DNA from: DATCKG01 sp036562385 | GTDB lineage: Bacteria > Bacillota > Sulfobacillia > Symbiobacteriales > Symbiobacteriaceae | Assembly (NCBI GenBank): GCA_036562385.1 | Contig: DATCKG010000085.1 | Location: forward strand, 1 to 36,810 | DNA: 36,810 nt | Reading direction: 5' to 3' | In this document: piece by piece, positions 8,419-15,040 of the stretch | Position numbering within the stretch: position 1 is the stretch's first letter | Layout of the letters: every line of letters begins with the position of its first letter | The notes under the pieces: model-generated | Database searches by the model: none | What the model saw: only the letters and a program-made list of their open reading frames with translations | Told to the model about the DNA's origin: nothing | Position numbers and translations under genes: made by a program

Positions 8419-9117
8419 TTACTGGGAGAGGCCTCCCGCCGTCGCGGGGGTAGCTGTGTAGCCGGGAACCATCACGCCGGCATCCAGGATCCGCTTGAGT
8501 GCCTGCCGGGCCCTGTGCAGGCGGGCCTTCAGGGCACCCACCTCGATGCCCAGGATCTCTGCCACCTGGGTGTTGGACATATCCTCCAGGTCCCGGAGCA
8601 CCAGGAGCTGCCGCTGGCTCTCTGGCAGTTTGGCCAGGGCCGCCCGTACAAGGCTTTCACGGTACTGCTGATCCACATATTCGTCCGGCGAATCCCACCC
8701 GTGGTTGTCGTCCAGCATGGCCAGGGTGGCGCCGGGGGAGTACTGCAGGGTGGCGTCCAGCGACTCCGCCGCGGACCGGCCGCGCTTGCGCCGCATGTCC
8801 AGGCAGGTGTTGGCTGCCAGCCGGTACAGCCAGGTACCAAAACGAGAACGCCCCTCGAACTTGGGCAGGGCTGCCATCAGCTTCAGAAGGATCTCCTGTA
8901 CGGCGTCCAGGGCGTCGTGATGATTGCCAAGCATGCGGAAGGAGAGCCGGTAAAGGCGGTCCTCATAGCGAAGTACCAGCTCTTCGAAAGCTTCCTTGTC
9001 GCCCTTAAGATATGCTTCCACCAGTTCCTCGTCGGTGGGTACGGCCACCGGATGCGGATGGTCTGCCGGAAGGGGCGTGGTCGGAGCATGGGCGAAGGCA
9101 GAACTGGTCACGCTCAT
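8419..9117 (-). CDS. ECF-family RNA polymerase sigma factor
   Basis: A 232-residue sigma-70 factor of the RpoE/SigW type. Region 2 covers about residues 45-115 (ELVLRYEDRLYRLSFRMLG, then FGTWLYRLAANTCLDMRRKR) and region 4 about 165-220 (LPESQRQLLVLRDLEDMS, then VAEILGIEVGALKARLHRAR). A 25-30 residue Pro/Ala/His-rich N-terminal extension precedes region 2. The Shine-Dalgarno AAGGAGG lies about 11 bp upstream of the ATG. No zinc anti-sigma or membrane anti-sigma gene follows; the next gene is an XRE-cupin regulator. The promoter at 9178-9206 is flanked by paired direct repeats, so expression is likely controlled by a DNA-binding protein. Confidence 0.92.
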   Translation of the reverse strand: MSVTSSAFAHAPTTPLPADHPHPVAVPTDEELVEAYLKGDKEAFEELVLRYEDRLYRLSFRMLGNHHDALDAVQEILLKLMAALPKFEGRSRFGTWLYRLAANTCLDMRRKRGRSAAESLDATLQYSPGATLAMLDDNHGWDSPDEYVDQQYRESLVRAALAKLPESQRQLLVLRDLEDMSNTQVAEILGIEVGALKARLHRARQALKRILDAGVMVPGYTATPATAGGLSQ

Positions 9118-9177
9118 ATGCGCTCCATCCTCCTTCCGAAGTGGTTATGCATGGGTCAACTTCGTTCCGCCAAGCTA

Positions 9178-9206
9178 AACGTACCACTCTGTTTGCCATA
9201 AGTCAA
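9178..9206 (-). promoter_or_regulatory. Sigma-A-like promoter of the ECF sigma operon
   Basis: On the minus strand there is TTGACT (9206-9201), a 17-bp spacer and TACGTT (9183-9178), about 60 bp before the sigma gene's start codon. The -35 box matches the consensus at five of six positions. The element does not resemble the usual AAC-containing ECF promoter, so autoregulation is not evident. Confidence 0.55.
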
Positions 9207-9221
9207 TGAGGTTTGCCATAA
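9191..9221 (+). repeat. Paired 11-bp direct repeats around the ECF promoter
   Basis: GTTTGCCATAA occurs exactly twice, at 9191-9201 and 9211-9221, with a 20-bp period (about two helical turns). The copies sit in the spacer and just upstream of the -35 box of the ECF sigma promoter. This geometry is typical of a dimeric or tandem operator. The binding protein is unknown; the XRE-cupin regulator encoded downstream is one candidate. Confidence 0.6.
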
Positions 9222-9305
9222 CAAAACATGACTTTTTTCACTCAGATGTATAAGAAGTTTGCATAGCCCCCAGCCCGCGCAGACTACACCCGGGAGGTGA
9301 TCGGC

Positions 9306-9461
9306 ATGACCGACCGCCCACAGGGCTGCACGGGTGAAGTCTGCAAGGAGGACGGAACCTACGCGTCGGAGGCGGGAGGCAAGCAGTTCTTCGCCCGGGG
9401 TGAGGTGTTCGGCCCATGCCCGGTGACAGGGGGACACACCCGGTGGGAGCGCGTCACCTGA
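9306..9461 (+). CDS. Small Cys-containing protein (YjzC/zinc-ribbon-like)
   Basis: A 51-residue protein with a good ribosome site (GGGAGGTGAT, spaced to the ATG at 9306). It contains Cys8, Cys13 and Cys38. The C-terminal pattern FxxGExFGPCPVTGGHTxWE resembles short Firmicutes proteins of the YjzC or zinc-ribbon-like type, where a Cys-Pro and Gly-His end a small beta-fold. Only three cysteines plus His44 are available for a metal site. It lies in the divergent region upstream of the ECF sigma operon and is followed by two hairpins. The function is unknown and the family link is tentative. Confidence 0.6.
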   Translation: MTDRPQGCTGEVCKEDGTYASEAGGKQFFARGEVFGPCPVTGGHTRWERVT

Positions 9462-9471
9462 GCGCGGCAAC

Positions 9472-9497
9472 CGGTCCCCGTGACCGGGCGGGGACCG
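9472..9497 (+). terminator. Hairpin after the small Cys-containing gene
   Basis: The arms CGGTCCCCG (9472-9480) and CGGGGACCG (9489-9497) form a perfect 9-bp stem with an 8-nt loop, 11 bp past the stop codon. No T-run follows, so it may be an attenuator or RNA-stabilising stem rather than a full terminator. Confidence 0.5.
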
Positions 9498-9519
9498 ACT
9501 GCGGCGTGCCACATAGCCG

Positions 9520-9557
9520 CCTGCACCGTGGGGAGACTACTCCCATGACGGTGCAGG
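9520..9557 (+). promoter_or_regulatory. Hairpin overlapping the Shine-Dalgarno of the next gene
   Basis: The arms CCTGCACCGT (9520-9529) and ACGGTGCAGG (9548-9557) pair perfectly over 10 bp. Inside, GGGAG (9531-9535) pairs with CTCCC (9540-9544) around an ACTA loop. The 3' arm covers the first bases of AGGAGGTGAT, the ribosome site of the gene starting at 9570. The stem could therefore mask translation initiation, or it could be a 5' stabilising element. Confidence 0.55.
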
Positions 9558-9569
9558 AGGTGATGGGAC

Positions 9570-9785
9570 ATGGCCGGGGAGCACCTGACCCCGGGGACCA
9601 CGGGAAATCAGGCCGGTCAGAAGCCGATCCGGTCCCAAATTGACCTGGATCAGCTCACCCAGGAGCTTGCCCAGGAACTGGGCGTGGATCCAGCCAGCCT
9701 GCGGGCCCAGGGACCGGCCGCCCAGAAGGTCCGGGCCTATGAGGCGGAGACCCACAGCACCGCACAGCGGCCGGAAAATCGATAG
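9570..9785 (+). CDS. Small hydrophilic protein of unknown function
   Basis: A 71-residue protein with an excellent ribosome site (AGGAGGTGAT, 9555-9564). It is polar, Gln/Ala-rich and lacks Cys. The middle segment IDLDQLTQELAQELGVDP is predicted helical, and both ends look disordered. The size and composition are like many small spore or stress proteins, and the sleB-ypeB germination genes are next door, but no SASP protease site or known motif is visible. Translation may be controlled by the hairpin that overlaps its ribosome site. I do not recognise the family. Confidence 0.6.
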   Translation: MAGEHLTPGTTGNQAGQKPIRSQIDLDQLTQELAQELGVDPASLRAQGPAAQKVRAYEAETHSTAQRPENR

Positions 9786-9800
9786 CGGCACCCGCGATGC

Positions 9801-9829
9801 GGGGCGGTCCTCCTGCCGGAGGCCGCCCC
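9801..9829. terminator. Convergent hairpin between the 9570 gene and ypeB
   Basis: GGGGCGG (9801-9807) pairs with CCGCCCC (9823-9829), and CCTCC (9809-9813) pairs with GGAGG (9818-9822), giving a 12-bp stem with one bulged T. It lies between two convergent genes and could serve both. Neither side has a clear T-run. Confidence 0.5.
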
Positions 9830-9837
9830 TGGTCGCG

Positions 9838-11268
9838 TCAGAGGACGAAGGTGCCGCCGTCGGTCTCTACCTGCTGGAGAATCTGCTCCTCGGCCCCGTT
9901 CTCGGCGTTGATGTACACCAGGTAGGTCTCCGCCCCCAGGTTCGTGAGGAATTCATAGGTAAGGATTTCCCCCGTGCCGGCCAGATCGGGGATCAGGGCG
10001 AGCTGAACCCGCTGCACCTCCAGTTCGGGCCGCAGCCTTTTCTGCGCCTCGGCTGCGGAGATCTTCGGCTTCGGCAGGGTGCGGCGGTGATGGGACATCA
10101 GGTACTGCCGGGCGTCCACGGCGAGGATCTCGCCGTTGTCCAGGGCCACTTTCACCTTGATCTGATCGGGGTAGATCAGCACACCGTCCTGCTCGCAGGC
10201 GTAGGCCACCGTCGCCGTGCCGTCCTCCACCTGGCCGTAGGTGGCCTTCATGTTGGAATAACCCACGCTCTTGAGGTAGGTCTCGCCGATCTCCCTGGCC
10301 TGCTCCAGATCCAGGGTGGGTTCACCCACCATGCGACTGTTGATGAACTGGGCCAGGTACCCGCCATTGCGGGCCACTTCCACCACGGCGGTGAAGGGCG
10401 TCGTGCCGCGGCCGGCGGGCTGGCCGCCGGGGGTCAGTCGGAAGGAGTAGGTGGGCAGGTTGGTGTTGACCTCGACGACTTCGGCCACCTGGTAGGCACT
10501 CGCGTTGGGCAGATAGGTCCGCATGCGCTGCTCGGCCTCTTCCTGGGAGACGGGAGGGCCGGACATGGCGGGAGTCCGGTCCGCTACGTGGTCGGAGAAG
10601 GGGCCGTCGTAGATCATCACCGGCAGCTTTTCCATCGCGGCGGTGATCTGGCTCCAGCCTTCCGGCAGCATGCTGGCCGGAGCCTGGTCCTGGGTGGCGG
10701 GCTTACCGGGGAGGCCAGCGCCGGTGAAGAGGGAAGCAAAGCTGAAGCTCATGGGCGGGGTCCAGCGGATGTTGCCCTTTTGATACTCGGCCATCACGTT
10801 CTGAAGCTGGGCGCTGAGGGTAGCCGACTCCGTTCGCAGCCGCGCGAGCTGCTGCCTTTGTTCGGCCGTCATCTCCCGTCCGGCGGCTTCGTTGCGCAGG
10901 ACAGAGACGGCAAAATCACCGGTCTGCTGCAGGAACTTGCCGGTGGTGGCGCTTACCTCCGGCGGCAGGGGCAAAGAGATGAAGCTTTTCACCGCCGCCT
11001 GGGCGTGATAGTAGACATCGCTCATGTAGCGCATGTTCTGGGGGACGGTACCGGCAGCCAGCCCTTTGCCCAACAGTCCCTGAATCTGTTCCACGTGGTA
11101 AGCCAGGTCGGAGAAATCCCGCTGCCGCTGTGCCTCCAGGGCGAGGGCCAGGTGGCGGTTGGCGGTGGTCAAACGCCAGGTCCACAGGCCCCAGAGGACC
11201 AGGCCGGCGACCACCAGGATCCCCAGCGGAATCCAGTATCTGCTCCTGTGCATCAGCCTGACGCGCAT
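9838..11268 (-). CDS. ypeB: Germination protein YpeB
   Basis: A 476-residue YpeB, the partner that localises and stabilises the cortex-lytic enzyme SleB in spores. A short basic N-terminus is followed by a membrane anchor (about residues 12-30, WIPLGILVVAGLVLWGLW), then the helical YpeB domain (LALALEAQRQRDFSDLAYHVEQIQ and onward). The C-terminal half carries PepSY-type beta repeats (for example ARQYLMSHHRRTLPKPKISAAEAQKRL). The start has GAGGAGGAAG correctly spaced. It begins 12 bp after the sleB stop, as in the conserved sleB-ypeB operon. The length is close to that of Bacillus YpeB. Confidence 0.95.
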   Translation of the reverse strand: MRVRLMHRSRYWIPLGILVVAGLVLWGLWTWRLTTANRHLALALEAQRQRDFSDLAYHVEQIQGLLGKGLAAGTVPQNMRYMSDVYYHAQAAVKSFISLPLPPEVSATTGKFLQQTGDFAVSVLRNEAAGREMTAEQRQQLARLRTESATLSAQLQNVMAEYQKGNIRWTPPMSFSFASLFTGAGLPGKPATQDQAPASMLPEGWSQITAAMEKLPVMIYDGPFSDHVADRTPAMSGPPVSQEEAEQRMRTYLPNASAYQVAEVVEVNTNLPTYSFRLTPGGQPAGRGTTPFTAVVEVARNGGYLAQFINSRMVGEPTLDLEQAREIGETYLKSVGYSNMKATYGQVEDGTATVAYACEQDGVLIYPDQIKVKVALDNGEILAVDARQYLMSHHRRTLPKPKISAAEAQKRLRPELEVQRVQLALIPDLAGTGEILTYEFLTNLGAETYLVYINAENGAEEQILQQVETDGGTFVL

Positions 11269-11280
11269 CGGTCTTCCTCC

Positions 11281-11961
11281 TCACTTGGCGAAGACGTGGT
11301 TGCCGATCTGGGTGATGATGGGCCGGGACCAGATCCAGGAACTGACCGCCCTGCTGGGGTTCCAGAAGAAGAGGGCGCCTCCGGTGGGATCCCATCCGTT
11401 CAAGGCATCCTGAGCGGCCCGCCGGGCGCTGGCGGTGGCCGGCTGGTAGATGCTGCCGTTAGATACCGACTCAAAGGCGTCGGTCTGATAGATTACCCCC
11501 GCCAGGGTGTTGGGGAAGCGGGGATCCCGCATCCGGTTCAGAATCACCGCGGCCACGGCCACCTGACCGACGTAGGGCTCGCCCTTGGCTTCTGCCGAAA
11601 CCACCCGGGCCAGCAGGTCCAGATCATCAGAGCGGGAGACGGCTGCCGTGGTGGCGGCTGGGGTTCCCCCACCGTACTCGCCCAGGGCGGCCCAGGTCTC
11701 CGGGCCGATGATGCCGTCCACGGTGAGGCCATTACGCCGCTGAAAGAGCACCACCGCGGCATGCGTCTTGGGGCCGAAGATGCCGTCCACGGCGCCGTCG
11801 TAGTAGCCCCAGGCGGCCAGTTTGCGCTGGGCTACCCGCACGGACGGGCCGGTGCTGCCCCAGCGAAGGGTGGGATGCCCCTGGGCCTGGGCGCCCCGCA
11901 ACGGAAGGATCAGGGCCGTCAGGAGGATCAGCAGCATCACGGCGGCGATCCGTCTGCCCAT
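11281..11961 (-). CDS. sleB: Spore cortex-lytic enzyme SleB
   Basis: A 226-residue lytic transglycosylase that degrades spore cortex peptidoglycan (muramic-lactam) during germination. The ATG at 11961 has AAAGGGG upstream, and a signal peptide follows at once (residues 1-27, hydrophobic core AAVMLLILLTALILPL, ending AQA). A PG_binding_1 domain spans about 30-90 (LRWGSTGPSVRVAQRKLAAWG and DGIIGPETWAAL). The SleB/Hydrolase_2 catalytic domain covers about 108-226, with the predicted catalytic Glu in VVSAEAKGEPYVGQVAVAAV and the FFWNP motif near the end. A longer reading frame upstream is not used. A sigma-G-like promoter precedes it, as expected for forespore expression. Confidence 0.95.
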   Translation of the reverse strand: MGRRIAAVMLLILLTALILPLRGAQAQGHPTLRWGSTGPSVRVAQRKLAAWGYYDGAVDGIFGPKTHAAVVLFQRRNGLTVDGIIGPETWAALGEYGGGTPAATTAAVSRSDDLDLLARVVSAEAKGEPYVGQVAVAAVILNRMRDPRFPNTLAGVIYQTDAFESVSNGSIYQPATASARRAAQDALNGWDPTGGALFFWNPSRAVSSWIWSRPIITQIGNHVFAK

Positions 11962-12012
11962 ACCCAATACCCCTTTCCTGGAGGATGAATGGCTTGGAAC
12001 CGATTCTGCCTT

Positions 12013-12042
12013 TACCATGCCTCCGCTGGCTGCTGTGTATCC
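12013..12042 (-). promoter_or_regulatory. Sigma-G-like (forespore) promoter of sleB-ypeB
   Basis: On the minus strand GGATA (12042-12038) is followed after exactly 18 bp by CATGGTA (12019-12013). The sigma-G consensus is GHATR, 18 bp, CATNHTA. The candidate misses one position in each box. It lies about 50 bp upstream of the sleB start, a fitting distance and the expected sigma factor for sleB. Confidence 0.55.
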
Positions 12043-12173
12043 CTTCTGCCGGCACGCCGGTTTTCGGACGGCAGCCTCTGGGACGATTCGAATCCTTCTG
12101 TTATGCTGGGAGTACGGGGGCGAAAGAAGCATCCCGGTGAGGCGGATATGTCCGCACAGGAAGGAGGATCTCT

Positions 12174-12599
12174 TTGGATCAGGAGCGGTCCGGTCCGGAA
12201 GGGCTGGTGATCTATACACCCGATGAGGCGGCGGTGACCACGGCCGCCGACGGCCGGCGGATGGTCTTCTTCACGGTGCCCGAGGCGGACCTGATGATCA
12301 AGCGGGTACTGGCCGCGGATCCTAAGGAGTACACGTACCGGTGGGCGTACCACCCCGGCCTCAGGGTGCATGTGCTCCTGTTTGGCTGGCCCAACGGCGA
12401 AGGGGCGGGACTGGCCCTGGAGGAAGGCCGGTGGGATGGCATCTTGAACCAGATGCTGGGAACCACCGATGTGTATATCACCACGCTGCCGGTGGCCGGT
12501 CTCACGGGGGCCGATGCAGACTCGGAGGCAGTCAGACGGGTGCTGGTGGGCATGACGGTCTGGCTGCCGCAGGTGAAGTTCAAGCCGGAAGGAGACTAA
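12174..12599 (+). CDS. Conserved-looking protein of unknown function
   Basis: A 141-residue soluble protein starting at TTG 12174 behind GGAAGGAGG. It has an alternating beta and helix pattern: a beta segment RRMVFFTVPEADLMIKRVL, an aromatic stretch EYTYRWAYHPGLRVHVLLFGWP and a C-terminal VRRVLVGMTVWLPQVKF. There are no Cys residues, no signal peptide and no catalytic motif I can name. It is divergent from sleB and lies 6 bp ahead of an M29-like aminopeptidase gene, so the two are probably co-transcribed. The strong ribosome site, coding-like composition and operon position support a real gene. The function is unknown. Confidence 0.75.
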   Translation: MDQERSGPEGLVIYTPDEAAVTTAADGRRMVFFTVPEADLMIKRVLAADPKEYTYRWAYHPGLRVHVLLFGWPNGEGAGLALEEGRWDGILNQMLGTTDVYITTLPVAGLTGADADSEAVRRVLVGMTVWLPQVKFKPEGD

Positions 12600-12605
12600 G
12601 ATGCC

Positions 12606-13580
12606 ATGGCGGACCGATGGGCAGGGCGGGTGCTCCGGGAGTCCCTGGGGCTTCGGGCCGGTGAGACGGTGCTGATCGCGGTCGACAGCCCCCTGGAGGG
12701 CGCGGCCCGGGTCCTGACGGATCAGGCCCTGGAGTTGGGGGCTGCCCGGGTCACGGTCTGCCGGCTGCCTGATCCATCGGGGCCGCTGACGGTGGTTCCC
12801 CGCCGGTGGTTGGATGAGATGGCCTGCGCGGATGTGGTGATCTCGCTCTTTTCCCGGTTCGACCTGTCCCGGGAGATGCCGCTGATCCGGGCGGCAATGG
12901 CTGTCTTCCGGCGGCAGAACCGGTCGCGCTGGGCCCTGGGCGCCGGCGTGGACGAGGGGCTGCTGACCGAAGCGCTGGCAGGGGACCCCGGAATCGTCGC
13001 GACCGCAGCCCGCTCCCTCTGGGCCCGGCTCCGCAGCAGCGCGGGGGTGCGCATCACCACGGAGGCCGGAACGGACCTGACTCTCAAGTGGTCCGGGCGC
13101 CGGTTCTGCGTGGAGACCGGCCTTATCCGGCTGCCGGGGATGTTGGGCAACCTGCCCGGGGGCGAGGTGTACATCGCCCCGCGGGAGGAAAGCGCCGAAG
13201 GACGGCTGGTGGTGGACCTGAGCCTGGGGGATATTCCGCTGGACCGGCCGGTGGTGCTGACCTTCCACCGAGGGCGGGTGGTGAGCCTGGAGGGCGGCGA
13301 AGCCGCCCGGGAACTGAGGCGCCGGCTGGGCAGCGACCCCTGGGCTTGGACGGTGGGGGAGTTCGGCGTCGGCGCCAATCCGTATCTGCCGGTACGGGGA
13401 GTGGCTTCCACCGATGAGAAGGTCCGGGGCACCGTCCATGTGGCCCTGGGAGGCAACCTGCGCTTCGGCGGGAAGAATCCGGCGGACAGCCACTACGATT
13501 GCGTGATCAGCAGGCCGCGTGTGCATCTGCAGACGGATGACGGGATCGCACCGCTTATGCTGGACCTATACAAAAACTGA
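12606..13580 (+). CDS. M29-like (thermophilic aminopeptidase-type) metallopeptidase
   Basis: A 324-residue protein resembling the M29 aminopeptidase T/AmpS family and its NicX-like relatives. The family pattern is clearest in the C-terminal half: GEFGVGANP, then STDEKVRGTVHVALGGN, then HYDCVI near the end, which supply Glu, Glu, His, His and Asp metal ligands. The N-terminal half (LGLRAGETVLIAVDSPLEGAARVLTDQALELGA) is the usual Rossmann-like lobe. It is about 80 residues shorter than classical AmpS (about 410), so it belongs to a shorter subgroup whose substrate is uncertain. It follows the unknown gene at 12174 by 6 bp, and its stop codon lies inside a terminator hairpin. Confidence 0.8.
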   Translation: MADRWAGRVLRESLGLRAGETVLIAVDSPLEGAARVLTDQALELGAARVTVCRLPDPSGPLTVVPRRWLDEMACADVVISLFSRFDLSREMPLIRAAMAVFRRQNRSRWALGAGVDEGLLTEALAGDPGIVATAARSLWARLRSSAGVRITTEAGTDLTLKWSGRRFCVETGLIRLPGMLGNLPGGEVYIAPREESAEGRLVVDLSLGDIPLDRPVVLTFHRGRVVSLEGGEAARELRRRLGSDPWAWTVGEFGVGANPYLPVRGVASTDEKVRGTVHVALGGNLRFGGKNPADSHYDCVISRPRVHLQTDDGIAPLMLDLYKN

Positions 13581-13603
13581 GGAGAGGCCAGCGCCTCTCC
13601 TCA
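13578..13603. terminator. Bidirectional terminator overlapping two stop codons
   Basis: TGAGGAGAGGC (13578-13588) pairs perfectly with GCCTCTCCTCA (13593-13603) around CAGC. The left arm begins at the TGA of the plus-strand peptidase gene and the right arm ends at the stop of the minus-strand gene, so one stem serves both. On the plus strand ATGCATTTT follows. Confidence 0.8.
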
Positions 13604-13957
13604 TGCATTTTCCTCCACCGGTTCGTCGGGCAGCAGTTCCACCGGCCGGGCGGCCCACACCGGCACCCCGTCAGCATCGCCCGAGGCCGGGCTGAGCCGG
13701 AGTTCAGGCAGGGCCATCATCACCGGTGCCGATGCCGCCGGGTGTTCCCATGCCATGGGTTCGGGCGTCACGTCGATGAAGTCGGTAGGCTCGGCCGTGG
13801 CCTCGACTCCGGCGACGCCCGGAAGGCCGGTCATCAGGCAGATGGCCACCACACCGGGCATCATGAGATCGGGCATGTACGGCACGGGGGGCACCGGCAG
13901 CGGATACCATCCGCTGACGTAGCCGGGGTACTGCATCATCGGACCGGTCCACCGCAT
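13601..13957 (-). CDS. Proline/methionine-rich small protein, unknown
   Basis: The likely product is 118 residues from ATG 13957 (MRWTGPMMQYPGYVSGWYPL). The start is uncertain: GGAAGG lies about 15 bp upstream, and the frame stays open further upstream to 14035. The N-terminal third is rich in Pro, Tyr, Met and Trp (PLPVPPVPYMP), like some spore-coat or surface proteins. The middle has a short hydrophobic stretch (PGVVAICLMTGLPGVAGV), and the C-terminus is acidic. It is convergent with the M29-like gene and shares its terminator. No family is recognised; a small structural protein is a guess. Confidence 0.5.
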   Translation of the reverse strand: MRWTGPMMQYPGYVSGWYPLPVPPVPYMPDLMMPGVVAICLMTGLPGVAGVEATAEPTDFIDVTPEPMAWEHPAASAPVMMALPELRLSPASGDADGVPVWAARPVELLPDEPVEENA

Positions 13958-14082
13958 CGCGATCCATGCACCTTCCTGTCGGCAAAGTTGCCGGCAGCCT
14001 GGAGACAGCACACGGCTGCCGTGGCACACTGCCATGGTATGAATCGCTGCGGTGACGTGTCCGGTCCTCGTGCCCCGGACGA

Positions 14083-14847
14083 TCAGCAGACCGGGTTGGA
14101 CAGGGTGCCGATGCCGGGGATGGTGATCTCGATGAGGTCCCCTGGCTTCATTTCGCCCACGCCCTTGGGGGTGCCGGTGAGAATCATGTCCCCGGGCACC
14201 AGGGTCATGATGTGGGAGATGAAGCTGATCAGGTATGGGATCGGGAAGAGCATGCGCGCGGTGCTGTCGGACTGGCGGATCTCTTCATTACAGGTCAGGG
14301 TGATGGTGACGTCCATGGGATTGGGCAGGTCGGTCACCAACGCCGGCCCGCAGGGGCAGAAGGTGTCAAAGGACTTGGCCCGGCCGAAGCCGAAGGGCAT
14401 GTCCGCTTGCTGCAGCGTTCGGTCCGAGACGTCGTTGGCGATGGTGTAGCCGAAGACGTATTGCATGGCCTCTTCCTGGGAAACCCGCCGGGCCCGCCGG
14501 CCGATGACCACCGCGAGTTCGGCTTCCCAGTGGATAGTGTGGGACCGGTCCGGGATCACAATGGGTTCGCCGGGACCGATGAGGGCAGAAGGCGCCTTCA
14601 AGAAAAGCATGGGTTCCTTGGGCGGTTCATTTCCCCGCTCCCTGGCGTGCTCGGCGTAGTTGCGGCCCACGCAAACGATTTTGGAAGGCTCCACCGGAGC
14701 CTGCAGTTCCACGTCCTCGCAGCGAAACGTCCGGCCGGTTTCGCGGCCGCCCGCATAAGGCGCACCGTCCAGTTCGAGCACCGCGTCGCCTTCGACGCGA
14801 CCCCAGCGGGGGGCTTCGTCGTCCTGCACAAACCGGATATACCGCAT
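14083..14847 (-). CDS. Fumarylacetoacetate hydrolase (FAH) family protein
   Basis: A 254-residue FAH-superfamily enzyme. The ATG at 14847 has AAAGGAG upstream; a longer open frame to 15234 is only an extension. The N-terminal lobe (residues 1-55) precedes the catalytic domain, which starts at KIVCVGRNYAEHARE. Metal ligands are Glu108 and Glu110 in HWEAELAVVIG and Asp139 in TIANDVSDRT. The C-terminal LVPGDMILTGTPKGVG and GDLIEITIPGIGTL segments are characteristic. Such proteins hydrolyse or decarboxylate beta-keto acids (acylpyruvates, oxaloacetate, catechol meta-cleavage products); the substrate cannot be told from sequence. No catabolic neighbours are present, so a housekeeping oxaloacetate or acylpyruvate role is plausible. 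Confidence 0.93.
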   Translation of the reverse strand: MRYIRFVQDDEAPRWGRVEGDAVLELDGAPYAGGRETGRTFRCEDVELQAPVEPSKIVCVGRNYAEHARERGNEPPKEPMLFLKAPSALIGPGEPIVIPDRSHTIHWEAELAVVIGRRARRVSQEEAMQYVFGYTIANDVSDRTLQQADMPFGFGRAKSFDTFCPCGPALVTDLPNPMDVTITLTCNEEIRQSDSTARMLFPIPYLISFISHIMTLVPGDMILTGTPKGVGEMKPGDLIEITIPGIGTLSNPVC

Positions 14848-15040
14848 GGAAGCTCTCCTTTCCGCGGCCTTGCGTCGCCGCCTGGGCAGCACGCACCTTC
14901 TTCGGCGGGGCCCTGGCAGAATCCTCCGGCGGGACCGGGCCTCAAGACGCGATGGACAGAGGAGTCGCGGGGAATCCTGTCGAAAGGAAGACTTATGTCG
15001 CTTCTGTTGTCGCAACTGTTTGGACGAGGAGTCGACCACC

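Noticed and set aside
12000..12173. Extended SleB frame reaching 12219
   Set aside because: It would read through the sigma-G-like promoter and place about 86 extra residues ahead of a textbook signal peptide.
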